Source: Kribbella voronezhensis | Lineage (GTDB): Bacteria; Actinomycetota; Actinomycetes; Propionibacteriales; Kribbellaceae | Assembly: GCF_004365175.1 (NCBI RefSeq) | Contig: NZ_SOCE01000002.1 | Span: 868,001 to 932,000 of the forward strand | Direction: 5' to 3' | Length of the DNA stretch: 64,000 bases | Shown: piece after piece, positions 52,401-60,165 of the stretch | How positions within the stretch are numbered: position 1 is the stretch's first letter | Layout of the letters: each line of letters begins with the position of its first letter | Translations under genes and position numbers: made by a program | The notes under the pieces: generated by a model | Databases searched by the model: none | Told to the model about the DNA's origin: nothing | The model's input: only the letters and a program-made list of their open reading frames with translations

Positions 52401-53663
52401 GTACAGGTCGTACTCCGTCGCGCTGACGCCGTTGTCGATCAGCAGGTTGTTGGCCAGGGTCGCGCCGGTGGCGTTGCCCTCGACGGAGATCCCGTCGCGG
52501 CGGTTGGCGTAGGAGGTGTTGTTCAGGTAGCGCACGCCGGTGGAGGCGAGCGTGTCGAAGCCGTGGTCGCCGTTGGCGTAGGAGATGTTGCGGACGACCA
52601 AGGCGCGGTGCGAGCCGCTGTAGACCTGGATCCCGGTGTCCTGGTTCTGGTACGTGACGTTGTTGCTGACCGTGTTGTCGGGCGAGTTGGTGTTCACGTC
52701 GATGCCCGCCGAGGTGGCGGCCGGGTTGACGGACGTGTTCGCGTAGGCGGTGTTGCCGACGATCAGGTTGTTCGACGAGGTGGACAGGCCGATCCCGTGC
52801 AGGCCGTTGTGATGGCTGGTCGATCCGGTCACGGTGACGCCGCTGGAGCCTGCGATCCGGATGCCGGTCGACAGCGAGCCGTCGACCGCGGCGGCCCGGA
52901 CGGTGATGCCGCCACCGGGCGAGGTGTCGATCAGGATGCCGTTGCTCGCGGACTGCGAGGCGGTGACGTGGTCGATCGTCGTCGCCGTCGCGGACAGCAA
53001 CCGGACACCGGCCAGATTCGGCCGGATCACCTCGAGGTTGCTGATGGCAACATTCGCGCGGCTGCTCGCGGTGACGCCGAAGGACTGGGCACCCGCCTCG
53101 ATGGCGTGGCCGTCGCCGGGATTGGTGCCGCCGGCATCGACGTACAGGACCTTGGCCGTCGCGTCGTAGAACCAGCTGTTGGCGGTGGTGGTGGCCGCGG
53201 AGGCCGCCGCGGCCAGGCGCTGACCGTCCAGGAACACCTGCCGTGGCGGCGACGGCGGCGCGTACGGCGTACTCCAGGCCGTCGTGCTCGTCGCGGTCCA
53301 GAGTGCCGCGCCGCCCAGGGCGCGGGTGCCCAGGATGACGACGCCCGGGCCGTCGCCGGTCACGGTGATCGGGTCCGCGGCGGTTCCGGACGCGTTGACG
53401 GTGACCTGCTCACGATAGGTACCGGGCGCGACGTGCACGATGTCGCCCGGCGCGATCGCCTTCTTGGTTCCTTGCGAGATCGTGCAGAAGGGCTGGGCCT
53501 GGGTGCCGGCCGTTGCCAGGGTGTCGCTGCAGTTGGCCGCGCCGTTGTTCACCCAGTAGCCCGTGCCGGCCGCGGCCGCCGTACTGCTGGTGAGCACCGC
53601 CAGGCTGGACGTGGCGAGGATCATGACCGATCCGGCCGCCAGGTGCTTGAGCCGTTTGTTCAT
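49437..53663 (-). CDS. Secreted double beta-helix / PKD-repeat protein
   Basis: A 1408-residue exported protein. The signal peptide is cleaved near AAAA-GTGY. Module 1 (about 34-545) and module 2 (about 645-1140) are each a right-handed parallel beta-helix, opening with CSDT...PFCTI, AxGD and YREQVT-V/I segments, followed by NT/ITV-type rungs and a GVRYLNNTSYANRRDG-like ladder. A canonical PKD domain separates them (FDFGDGTVVG). The C-terminal 270 residues are three more PKD-like domains in which DFGDG is replaced by CGNG and the later HTY by CxY, giving one Cys pair in each. There is no sortase motif. It likely binds or shapes the polysaccharide outside the cell; lyase activity is possible. 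AGGAGAGG precedes ATG. Confidence 0.82.
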   Translation of the reverse strand: MNKRLKHLAAGSVMILATSSLAVLTSSTAAAAGTGYWVNNGAANCSDTLATAGTQAQPFCTISQGTKKAIAPGDIVHVAPGTYREQVTVNASGTAADPITVTGDGPGVVILGTRALGGAALWTATSTTAWSTPYAPPSPPRQVFLDGQRLAAAASAATTTANSWFYDATAKVLYVDAGGTNPGDGHAIEAGAQSFGVTASSRANVAISNLEVIRPNLAGVRLLSATATTIDHVTASQSASNGILIDTSPGGGITVRAAAVDGSLSTGIRIAGSSGVTVTGSTSHHNGLHGIGLSTSSNNLIVGNTAYANTSVNPAATSAGIDVNTNSPDNTVSNNVTYQNQDTGIQVYSGSHRALVVRNISYANGDHGFDTLASTGVRYLNNTSYANRRDGISVEGNATGATLANNLLIDNGVSATEYDLYVDAGSVPGFSADYDSAFNHTTAPTTKVGGTIYPKLSGYAAASGQEAHGSSADPGLVDPASGDFRLTAGSTAVDSATSAPAGFQPIDAAGNQLADDPIIADTGAGSPAYADRGALEFQPVAGVTNYPPHAALVLNPTAMSTPPSVPVTADAGGSSDNDINGIASYTFDFGDGTVVGPQPAATATHTYAGPGSYAVTVTVTDAAGLTSSASAQEVVSTRPVQTYSVEQTNPACSDTGPGTVAAPFCTIGAATRKLLAGDTALVGPGQYREQVTITTSGDAADPITLKATSPSAVIVGTDDVSDAAGWTATATTAWKHTLAAAPGQVFLDGQALPKATSATTTTTNSWYYDTATTSLYVDTGGTNPAAGHTVAAGARSFGILLRQVSDIAVSGFALRQQNFNAVDLDRTQRITLGNLDIAQAGAPGITVDASSNASLTGIQSAFNLSIGVRFFNSTDSELRNSITHENQHHGVSVQGSTRVTVAGVTSYGNKRLSARLATGIDVSSSSAQTLVEANLAYGNDDSGIETYSGSTGTTVRRNVVYDNGDHGIDTSFAPATTVLSNTVVRNATAGINFEGGSTNSVSRNNVAMDNAVGSTRTIGDIRVDEASSPGTTLDRDLVFQTSATGNLFEWASKGYTTIAAYRTASGQEAAGAAADPRFVNLTSRDLHLTSRSPAIDAADTAVTGWTATNRDGTAPVDHPAIPNTGVGPILFADRGAFEYVGPSASATVTPATGFAPVDVTVDGSASTALGAPITAYRIVCGNGTVLTTASGVCQYVAAGTFTPTLTVTDSSGLSDTWTSAPIVVKPNGLPTARITATPSQAYRPQAVVLNASASSDADGRPLVSYTFDCGNGQTSAALTTSSYTCSYPNAGSFTARVTVRDTAGVTSTATTPVKILADVAPTADLKLNKTSIKLKQSVTADASGSTSVDKSPIATYQFSCGNGSVQPVQTTPTTTCTYSSIGLFVVKVTVTDTVGLSSSATKTVLVLL

Positions 53664-53687
53664 GACCTCTCCTGCCTTCGACTGCGA

Positions 53688-55148
53688 TCAGTGGAGAACA
53701 GCAATTGGGCGCATCCGGGCGACCGGCTGGACCAGCCGGTTCCGGACGAGGACGTCGAGCGCGGCATCGACGCCACGGTCGTCGAAGTGGTAGGCGTCGG
53801 TGGGAGCACCGTCGTCGTAGCGGTAGCGGCGCGTCTTGCGCCCGAGCGGGTCGTTGTCCGAGATACCGCGGGTGACGAGGTCCTGGACGACCGTGCCGGC
53901 GCCGTGGCAGGCGGAGTACAGGCTGGTCGCGGCGTTGTCACCGGCAACCGCGAGGTAGCTGGAGGTGCGATGCGTACCGGGCAGGAGGACGGCCTGACCG
54001 GTGTCGGCGAACGTGGTGCCCGGCGTCATCATGCCGGCGGGGAAGGCGCGGCAGGAGTTGTGCCGATGGACCACCGCGGTCGCTCCGTCGACCGGCTCCT
54101 CGTAGATGCTGTTGTGCGGTGAGTCGACGACGAGCCGCCCGGTGGCGCCGCCGAACGACTCGGCCGCGATCTTGCGCAGCGCGGCGTACGTCGCGGTACG
54201 GAAGGCGAACCCGTAGTTCATCGCGGCCGCGGTCGCGAGCATCAGCCGCTGACCCTCGTCGCCGGCCAGCTCGAGCGGAGCACAGCCGTCGGTGAAGTAC
54301 AGACTCAGCCGGGCCTTGAGCTGGGCGAACGACCTGGCCGAGCGCAGGTGGAACCACGGCTTCAGGGCCGCGTTGACCGCCTTGAGCTGGCGCGGGTAGT
54401 CCTTGCGCCGGAAGAACAGCCGGCCGATCTCGCCGGTGAAGACGCCACCGCCGCCGTGGTACTGGATCGTCAGCTGGCCCTCGGTCACGCCGAGCTTCGC
54501 CGCGCGGACCGGATCCAGGATCTCCTCCACCCGCTGGAGTTCGACGAAGTGGTTCGACGGGCCGACGGTGCCGAACCGGTACCGGGCCAGCTGGAAGGCG
54601 ACACCGGGCAGTTCGGACTGCAGCCGCTCGATGCCGCCGTAGCGCTGGAGTTCGAGCCGGCCGCCTTCCTCGATCCGCTCCAGGTCCTCGGCGGGTGCTC
54701 CCCAGCGCTCGACGCTGAACTCGGAGCCGTCCCGGACCGCCCTGATCACTTCCGAGCGGGACAACTCGCGGGTGCCCTGGGTGGGATAGGGGTACCGGCT
54801 CCGGACGGCCCGCATGAAGGTGTCGACGGCCCGGTCGTCGGGGACCTCGGAGTCGACGGCGATCAGGGCCATCCCGCAGTTCACCGACGAGCTGGTCAGG
54901 TCGGGACGGATCGTGCCGATGGTCGCGACCGCGACGCTGGACGGCAGCTCCATCCTGGACTTGTGGTGGAAGTCGGGCAGGACGACCGGCGGGGCCGCCA
55001 AGTCCGCGCCCTCGACTCGATGGCGCAGCGCTGCGACTGTGGTGTGATCGGCCGGCAGGAGGCTGGGGTCATCGAAGACCGTCGGGGGGCTGGTGACGGT
55101 CGAATCGAGGACGCGGACGTTCAGTGGTGGCCTGGCTTCAGTGGTCAT
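53688..55148 (-). CDS. Divergent RtcB-like (RNA ligase-fold) protein
   Basis: A 486-residue protein with the RtcB fold signature. VNCGM holds C91, GTVGPSNHFVELQRV holds H200, QYHGGGG holds H231, DSPHNSIYEE holds H345, and SACHGAGTVV holds H415, which corresponds to the guanylated His404 of the Pyrococcus enzyme. AAAMNYGFAFR and GTHRTSSYL match RtcB core blocks. Two important positions differ: the Asp three residues before the Cys (D95 type, a Mn ligand) is Ser88, and the C-terminal Lys of the usual VKG end is absent (it ends VARMRPIAVLH). RtcB normally seals 2',3'-cyclic-phosphate or 3'-phosphate RNA to 5'-OH. Why it sits inside an EPS operon is unknown. It may be an altered nucleotidyl or phosphoryl transferase. 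Confidence 0.85.
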   Translation of the reverse strand: MTTEARPPLNVRVLDSTVTSPPTVFDDPSLLPADHTTVAALRHRVEGADLAAPPVVLPDFHHKSRMELPSSVAVATIGTIRPDLTSSSVNCGMALIAVDSEVPDDRAVDTFMRAVRSRYPYPTQGTRELSRSEVIRAVRDGSEFSVERWGAPAEDLERIEEGGRLELQRYGGIERLQSELPGVAFQLARYRFGTVGPSNHFVELQRVEEILDPVRAAKLGVTEGQLTIQYHGGGGVFTGEIGRLFFRRKDYPRQLKAVNAALKPWFHLRSARSFAQLKARLSLYFTDGCAPLELAGDEGQRLMLATAAAMNYGFAFRTATYAALRKIAAESFGGATGRLVVDSPHNSIYEEPVDGATAVVHRHNSCRAFPAGMMTPGTTFADTGQAVLLPGTHRTSSYLAVAGDNAATSLYSACHGAGTVVQDLVTRGISDNDPLGRKTRRYRYDDGAPTDAYHFDDRGVDAALDVLVRNRLVQPVARMRPIAVLH

Positions 55149-55186
55149 CTCTACTCGCAGTCGTCTCGGCTGGTTTCGGGTCGGGC

Positions 55187-56668
55187 TCAGAAGTCGTCCG
55201 GGTACGGCGCGCCCGCGGTGACCGCGGACACCAGCCCGGGCGCCGGCGTGTACTCCGGGACGAGCCGGCGGAGATGGCGGAACACCTCGTCGGGACGGTT
55301 GTGCGAGGCGGCGTCGTACAGTTCGCGCAGGCCGGCCCGGAAGCCCTGGATCGCGTGCGGTGGCCGGGTCATCGAGATCCGTGGGTGATCGGTCGGCAGC
55401 GCTTCCTCCTCGCGGCCGAACAGTTCCTCGGTGAGCTTCTCGCCGGGCCGCAGTCCGGTGTAGCGGAACTGCACGTCGCGGATGTTCAGCAGGTTCGCGA
55501 AGTTGCGGACCAGGTCGACGATCCGGACCGGTTCGCCCATGTCGAGCACGTACGTCGAAGTGCGGTCGGCCATCCTCGCCGCTTCGAGGACGAGCCCGAC
55601 GGCCTCCTCGATGGTCATGAAGAACCTGTTCACGTCCGGGTGGGTGACGGTGACCGGGGTGCCGCTGGCCAGCTGGTCGCGGACCACGTGCAGGAGCGAG
55701 CCGCGGCTGCCGAGCACGTTGCCGAACCGGACGGCGGTCAGCACGGTGTCCGAGCCGTGATGGGTCTCCAGCACGAGTTCGGCCAGCCGTTTGGTTGCCC
55801 CGAGCACCGAAGCCGGGTTGGCCGCCTTGTCGGTGGAGATCAGCACGAACCGCTCTACGTCGTACGCGATCGCCGCCTCGACCAGGTTCTCGGTGCCGCG
55901 GACGTTCGACTTCACGCCCTCACAGGGATGCCGCTCCAGCACGGGCAGGTGTTTCAGTGCCGCCGCGTGGAAGACGATCTGCGGACGATGGTCGCGGAAC
56001 AGCTGGTGGATCCGCTCGGCGTCGCGGATGTCGGCCACGACGGTGCTTTCGGTGTCCAGCAGCGCCTCGCCCCACAGGTCGAGCTGGCTGCGGTGCAGGT
56101 TCGACTCGTCGTGGTCGAGCATGACCAGCTCGGCCGGCCCGAAGCCGTAGAGCTGACGGCACAGCTCGCTGCCGATCGAGCCACCGGCGCCGGTCACCAG
56201 GACCCGCTTGCCGGCGATCGCCTCGGCCGCGCCGCGGCTGACGACGTGCATCTCCGGTCTGCCGATCAACGGCCCGACCTGCAGTGCGCGCATGTCGGTG
56301 CCGGCGATCTGTCGCTGCAGTGCGGACAGGAACGGCGGCAGGTGCAGCACGGTGACGCCCTGTGCCGCGGCTCGCAGACCGAGCTGCTTCACCTCGTGGG
56401 TCGGCATCGACGGGATGGCCACCACGACGACGTCGACGCGGTTGCGGTCCAGGACCTCCTCGAGATCGGCCAGCGTCCCCAGGACCCGGCGTCCTCCGAA
56501 CCGCCTGCCCTGCTTGGCCGCGTCGTCGTCCAGGAACCCCACCGGGTGCAGGCCGAACGAGCTGACCCGGTGCAGGTCGCGGGCCAGGGCGAGGCCGGCC
56601 TCACCGGCGCCGACCACGATCGTCCGCAACAGATTCTGGTCCCGTCCTAGCAGCACAGGCTGACTCAT
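55187..56668 (-). CDS. CapD/FlaA1-like nucleotide-sugar 4,6-dehydratase/epimerase
   Basis: A 493-residue protein of the membrane-free CapD/WbpM class. The N-terminal Rossmann-like CoA/NAD domain (TIVVGAGEAGLALARDL) is followed from about residue 155 by an extended SDR domain (LVTGAGGSIGSELCRQL; VFHAAALKHLPVLE; FVLISTDKAANPASVLGATKR, replacing YxxxK by the STDK arrangement of this group; RFGNVLGSRGS). It probably converts UDP-GlcNAc or UDP-GalNAc to a 4-keto-6-deoxy sugar, the substrate of the DegT aminotransferase encoded just upstream. ATGA overlap joins the two. Confidence 0.9.
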   Translation of the reverse strand: MSQPVLLGRDQNLLRTIVVGAGEAGLALARDLHRVSSFGLHPVGFLDDDAAKQGRRFGGRRVLGTLADLEEVLDRNRVDVVVVAIPSMPTHEVKQLGLRAAAQGVTVLHLPPFLSALQRQIAGTDMRALQVGPLIGRPEMHVVSRGAAEAIAGKRVLVTGAGGSIGSELCRQLYGFGPAELVMLDHDESNLHRSQLDLWGEALLDTESTVVADIRDAERIHQLFRDHRPQIVFHAAALKHLPVLERHPCEGVKSNVRGTENLVEAAIAYDVERFVLISTDKAANPASVLGATKRLAELVLETHHGSDTVLTAVRFGNVLGSRGSLLHVVRDQLASGTPVTVTHPDVNRFFMTIEEAVGLVLEAARMADRTSTYVLDMGEPVRIVDLVRNFANLLNIRDVQFRYTGLRPGEKLTEELFGREEEALPTDHPRISMTRPPHAIQGFRAGLRELYDAASHNRPDEVFRHLRRLVPEYTPAPGLVSAVTAGAPYPDDF

Positions 56669-57882
56669 GACGCTCCCTTTCTGGTGAACTGCCGGTGGGT
56701 GGCGTCTGCCAACGCCGCGCAGACGGCATCGATCTGGCCGTCGGTCAGACGGGGATGGATCGGTAGTGACAGCAATTGGCCGAACAGGGTGTCGGCCCCG
56801 GCCATCCCGGCCGGGGGAACCGACGCGATCCGGGCGAAGTAGGTGAGCTGGTGGACCGGGATGAAGTGCACCGAGGTACCGACCCGTCGCTGTGCCAGTT
56901 CGGCGATCACCTCGTCCCTGTCGATGCCCGGAGCCAGCCGGACGGGGTACAGATGCCACGCGTGTGTGCCGGTTCCAAGGGCGGGGCGGTGGGGGAGTGC
57001 GATCCCTGGCTGCGCGGCGAGCAGGGTGTCGTACCGGGCCGCGATCTGTGCGCGGCGGTGCTGCCAGGCCGGGAGGTGGGTCAGCTGTGCGCGTCCCATC
57101 GCTGCCTGGAGATCGGTCATGTTGGCCTTCAGGCCGGCCTCGGCGACGTCGTAGCGCCAGCTGCCGCCGGGCAGGTAGCGCCGCCAGGCATCGGCGGTCA
57201 TGCCGTGTAGACGGGCCTGATGCAACCATCGGGACCGCTCGGGGTCGTTGGTGGTGACCATCCCGCCTTCGCCCAGCGGCAGGTTCTTCGTTGCGTAGAA
57301 GCTGAAACAGGTCGCCGCGCACTGCGATCCGATGGGTGTCGTCCCGGCGGACGTGCCGAGCGCGTGGGCCGCATCGACGACGATCTGGTCCAAGGTCAGC
57401 CCGGCCGCCTCGGCCAGGGCCGGCACGTCCGCGAGGTCTCCGGCCCAGTGCACGACAGTCATCGCGGCGGGCGGCCCGTAGGCTCGTACCGCGTCCCGCA
57501 CCGTGGCCGGGGTCGGCATTCCGGTGCCGGCATCGACATCGACGAGAACCGGTTGCAGACCGGCGTGCACGATGGCCTGGACCGCGCCGCAGAAGGTCAT
57601 CGTCGAGGTCAGGACCAGTGATCCGCGCGGCAGGCCGAAGGAGCGCAGGGCCAGCTCGATCCCTTGGGTACAAGAAGAAACGGCAACCGCGTGGCCTGCG
57701 CCGACGTATCCGGCGAACTCGGCCTCGAACGCGGCCACCTCGCGGCCGGTGGTGAGCCAGCCGGACCGCAGGACGCGGAGTGCGGCGTGTTGTGCGGCGG
57801 TGGTGATGTAGCAGTCCGCGAACGGGACCTCGACCTCTTCGGCCGGTACGGCGCGCGGCACAGCATTGATTCGGGTCGTCAT
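56665..57882 (-). CDS. DegT/DnrJ/EryC1/StrS-family sugar aminotransferase
   Basis: A 405-residue PLP enzyme. PLP Lys is K199 in SFYATKNLPLGEGGM; DAAHALG near 170-176 and TFCGAVQAIVHAGLQPVLVD near 96-115 fix the fold. It transfers an amino group from glutamate to the 4-keto sugar made by the CapD-like enzyme, giving an aminodideoxy sugar such as bacillosamine-like N4-amino sugar. It is the first gene of the EPS unit. The leader contains TGAGGGGGG as the ribosome site, in the loop of a stem whose 3' arm abuts the ATG. Confidence 0.92.
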   Translation of the reverse strand: MTTRINAVPRAVPAEEVEVPFADCYITTAAQHAALRVLRSGWLTTGREVAAFEAEFAGYVGAGHAVAVSSCTQGIELALRSFGLPRGSLVLTSTMTFCGAVQAIVHAGLQPVLVDVDAGTGMPTPATVRDAVRAYGPPAAMTVVHWAGDLADVPALAEAAGLTLDQIVVDAAHALGTSAGTTPIGSQCAATCFSFYATKNLPLGEGGMVTTNDPERSRWLHQARLHGMTADAWRRYLPGGSWRYDVAEAGLKANMTDLQAAMGRAQLTHLPAWQHRRAQIAARYDTLLAAQPGIALPHRPALGTGTHAWHLYPVRLAPGIDRDEVIAELAQRRVGTSVHFIPVHQLTYFARIASVPPAGMAGADTLFGQLLSLPIHPRLTDGQIDAVCAALADATHRQFTRKGAS

Positions 57883-57928
57883 CCCGTAGCCCCCCTCAGA
57901 GCCCCTGCTTTGACCTCGACGCTACGGG
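57883..57928 (-). promoter_or_regulatory. EPS-operon leader: stem flanking the ribosome-binding site
   Basis: Read on the minus strand, CCCGTAGC (57928-57921) can pair with GCTACGGG (57890-57883), whose last base abuts the ATG. The ribosome site TGAGGGGGG lies in the loop near the 3' arm. Such a stem could hide the start region and control translation of the whole operon. Confidence 0.4.
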
Positions 57929-57956
57929 CTGTGAACGGGTCCCGCGCCCGACGAGA

Positions 57957-57970
57957 AGGTGAGAACACCT
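57957..57970. promoter_or_regulatory. Perfect inverted repeat AGGTG-AGAA-CACCT upstream of the EPS operon
   Basis: A 14-base element with perfect 5-bp arms, 75-88 bases upstream of the first EPS gene and just outside the stop of the LuxR-type regulator gene. Its position fits an operator for one of the adjacent regulators. TGAACGGG (57932-57939), which recurs in two other leaders of this region, lies just beside it. Confidence 0.35.
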
Positions 57971-57973
57971 ACG

Positions 57974-58690
57974 TCAATAGGACGATTCGGCCCTGCCGGC
58001 GGCCGGGAGATCGCCGGTCTCGTCGATACCCTGTACACCGTGTGACCGCGCGAAGGCGACCAGTGCCAGTGCCGAGTGCTGCCCCGAGCTGCGCAGCAGA
58101 CTCTGGACATGGGTCCGCACAGTGTTCATCGACACGAACAGGTGCTGGGCGACCTCGCCCCTGGTCATCCCCGACACCAGGCAGCGCAGTACTTCGAGCT
58201 CGCGTGGCGTCAGGTCGGCGACGAAGCCGGCCGCTGCCTCCCGCTCGCGCGCGTCCGACAGCAGATGGGTCAGTACCGGCCGCAAGGTGGACGGCGCAAG
58301 GTACATCTGGCCGTCGAGGACCTGCCACACCGCCGTCACCAGCGCGTCCAGCCGGGTGGTCTTGGACAGCCAGCCCTTGGCGCCGCGCTCGAGTGCCTTG
58401 ACGATCAGCCGCGGGTCGCTGCTGCCGGACAGAACGATCGCGGCCGGGGCCGCCGTACTGCGGGTCAGTTCGCTGAGCAGGTCGAAGCCGGACTCGTCGG
58501 CCAGAACCAGGTCGAGCAGCACGACATCGGGTGGATCGGTGGCGAGCAGAACGCGCGCCGCTGCCAGCGAGGCCGCGTGGGTGACGCGGTCGATTCCGTC
58601 TTGTTCCAGCAGTGCTTCGCGCAGCACATCCGCGAACACCCGGTGGTCGTCGACGAGCAGGATGACCGCCCCCGTGGTGCCGGCCGTCAT
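57974..58690 (-). CDS. LuxR/NarL-family response regulator
   Basis: A 238-residue regulator with a receiver domain (VILLVDDHRVFADVLREALL; phospho-acceptor Asp in VVLLDLVLADESG; Thr/Ser in VLSGSSD; Lys in GWLSKTTRLD) and a C-terminal LuxR HTH (LTPRELEVLRCLVSGMTRGE and HLFVSMNTVRTHVQSLL). It overlaps the second regulator gene by ATGA. It lies directly upstream of the EPS operon on the same strand, so readthrough is possible. The likely kinase is the sensorless one at 59328. Confidence 0.92.
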   Translation of the reverse strand: MTAGTTGAVILLVDDHRVFADVLREALLEQDGIDRVTHAASLAAARVLLATDPPDVVLLDLVLADESGFDLLSELTRSTAAPAAIVLSGSSDPRLIVKALERGAKGWLSKTTRLDALVTAVWQVLDGQMYLAPSTLRPVLTHLLSDAREREAAAGFVADLTPRELEVLRCLVSGMTRGEVAQHLFVSMNTVRTHVQSLLRSSGQHSALALVAFARSHGVQGIDETGDLPAAGRAESSY

Positions 58691-59331
58691 CGCGGCCTTC
58701 GTTCGGCGGTCGGCGACCTGACCGCGTCGAGCAGACCGGCCGCCGCGGCAACCCGCGCGATCTTGCCTCTGCCGTGGACGCCGAGCTTGCGGAGGATCTG
58801 CTGCACGTGGGTGCGAATCGTGTGCCGGCTGACGCCGAGCTCGTCGGCCATCAGCTGGGTGGAGTGTCCTTGTACGACGAGCCGCAGTACTTCGAGTTCG
58901 CGGCTGGTCAGCGCGTCGACCACACCGTTGTCCCCCCGCCGCTCGGGCGGGGGCCAGCCTTCGGACACCTGCTCGCCGTCCGCGACGCGCTCGATCGCCG
59001 CTGTCAGCACGGCGAAGGCGCAGGCCTTGTTGACGATGCCTTGGAAGAGCCCTCGCTCGTAGGCGTCCCAGACACCGTCCCGGCACGAGTCGGTCAGCAG
59101 TACGACGGCCGGCCGGGGGTCGAGTCTGGCCAGTTGCTCGGCGACCTGCACAGCAGATGGGCGGGCAGTCACGATGTCGAGGACACAGACTTCGATCCGG
59201 GCTTCGGCAGCGGAACTCAGCAGCACTGCCGGTTCGTGGGTGGTCAGTACGGTCAGATGGCCTTGCTGGTCGAGCGCTGTGGCGAGGACGGACGCGAACA
59301 ATCCTTGCTCGTCGCAAACGGCGAGCCTCAT
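58687..59331 (-). CDS. LuxR-family regulator with atypical receiver
   Basis: A 214-residue protein. The receiver-like domain has VCVLDIVTARP with an Asp at the phosphorylation strand, but the N-terminal acidic pair is reduced to CDEQG and the Lys region reads VNKACAF. Phosphorylation is thus uncertain. The C-terminal LuxR HTH is complete (LTSRELEVLRLVVQGHSTQL; ELGVSRHTIRTHVQQILRKLGV). ATGA overlaps on both sides join it to the histidine kinase and the other regulator. Confidence 0.88.
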   Translation of the reverse strand: MRLAVCDEQGLFASVLATALDQQGHLTVLTTHEPAVLLSSAAEARIEVCVLDIVTARPSAVQVAEQLARLDPRPAVVLLTDSCRDGVWDAYERGLFQGIVNKACAFAVLTAAIERVADGEQVSEGWPPPERRGDNGVVDALTSRELEVLRLVVQGHSTQLMADELGVSRHTIRTHVQQILRKLGVHGRGKIARVAAAAGLLDAVRSPTAERRPR

Positions 59332-59969
59332 GCCGGCCGGACCGGATGCCGTAGCGCCGGCACGCAGAGCCGGACCGTGGTGCCGACCCCTGGACCGCTG
59401 GAGATCTCCACCCGCCCCCGGCAGGCCCGCACGGCAGCGGCGACGATCTGCAGGCCGTGTCCGGTGCCGGACGGGATGCCGCCGAAGCCGGCACCGTCGT
59501 CGACGACCTCGACCTTCGCCTCGCCGGCGTCCAGGCCGACCCTGACGACGACCGTGCCGCTCGGGCCGGCCGCGCGGCACGCGTTGTCCAGCATGTTGCC
59601 GACCGCGCGCCTGAGCAGCGCCCGCTCGCCGTCGACGAGGACGTGCTTCGAGCGGGTGACCGTGATCCGGCCGCGATGGGTCAGCCGGACGACGTCGGCG
59701 CACTCGCTGGCGAGCCGGGAAAGGTTGACCGCGCCGGTGCCCTGGTCGCGGTCGAACTCCGCGGCGAGCAGTTCGGCGATCGCGGTGAACTGCTGGTGGA
59801 TCAAGGTCATCCGGGTCTGCCCGGCTTCTTGTCCGGTTCTCGGTTCGGACAGCAGCAGACCCGCGGCGACGTACTGCCGCAGGTCGTGACACAGCCTCAT
59901 CGTCTGGTCCGGACCGCCGGTCGGAGAACTCTGACCGACGAACGGTTCCGGCGCACTGACAGCACTCAT
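59328..59969 (-). CDS. Small sensorless histidine kinase
   Basis: A 213-residue protein with no membrane segment or sensor domain. The phospho-acceptor helix is MRLCHDLRQYVAAGLLLS near residues 24-41. The ATPase domain follows: N-box NMLDNACRAA, G1 DDGAGFGG, G2 GTGHGLQIVAAAV. It probably takes its signal from a partner protein or acts as a phosphotransfer hub for the two LuxR-type regulators encoded downstream in ATGA overlap. The leader carries the TGAGGGGGG motif. Confidence 0.85.
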   Translation of the reverse strand: MSAVSAPEPFVGQSSPTGGPDQTMRLCHDLRQYVAAGLLLSEPRTGQEAGQTRMTLIHQQFTAIAELLAAEFDRDQGTGAVNLSRLASECADVVRLTHRGRITVTRSKHVLVDGERALLRRAVGNMLDNACRAAGPSGTVVVRVGLDAGEAKVEVVDDGAGFGGIPSGTGHGLQIVAAAVRACRGRVEISSGPGVGTTVRLCVPALRHPVRPA

Positions 59970-60165
59970 CTGTGACCCCCCTCAAGGTCATCACCGAGCC
60001 AAACCGCTGCCCCCGCGGTTCCGTGCTGCCTCAAGCTCGACGATGTCGGCTACTGACGGTCACCCCGTGTTGCCGTTTCGACGAGCCCCCCGAGGACGCA
60101 CCTCTCGGTCCCAGAACTTCAGTACAGGCGCCTGGCCGCCTGAACGGGGGGTGTTCCGCGGTTCC

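Noticed and set aside
49437..53663. Repetitive stretches resembling a repeat array
   Set aside because: They are degenerate rungs of a protein beta-helix with codon periodicity, not a CRISPR array or DNA tandem repeat.
49929..54122. A 1397-codon plus-strand open frame antisense to the beta-helix/PKD and RtcB-like genes
   Set aside because: No recognisable domain, Gly/Arg/Val-rich composition typical of reverse-frame translation; the minus-strand genes have signal peptide and domain evidence.
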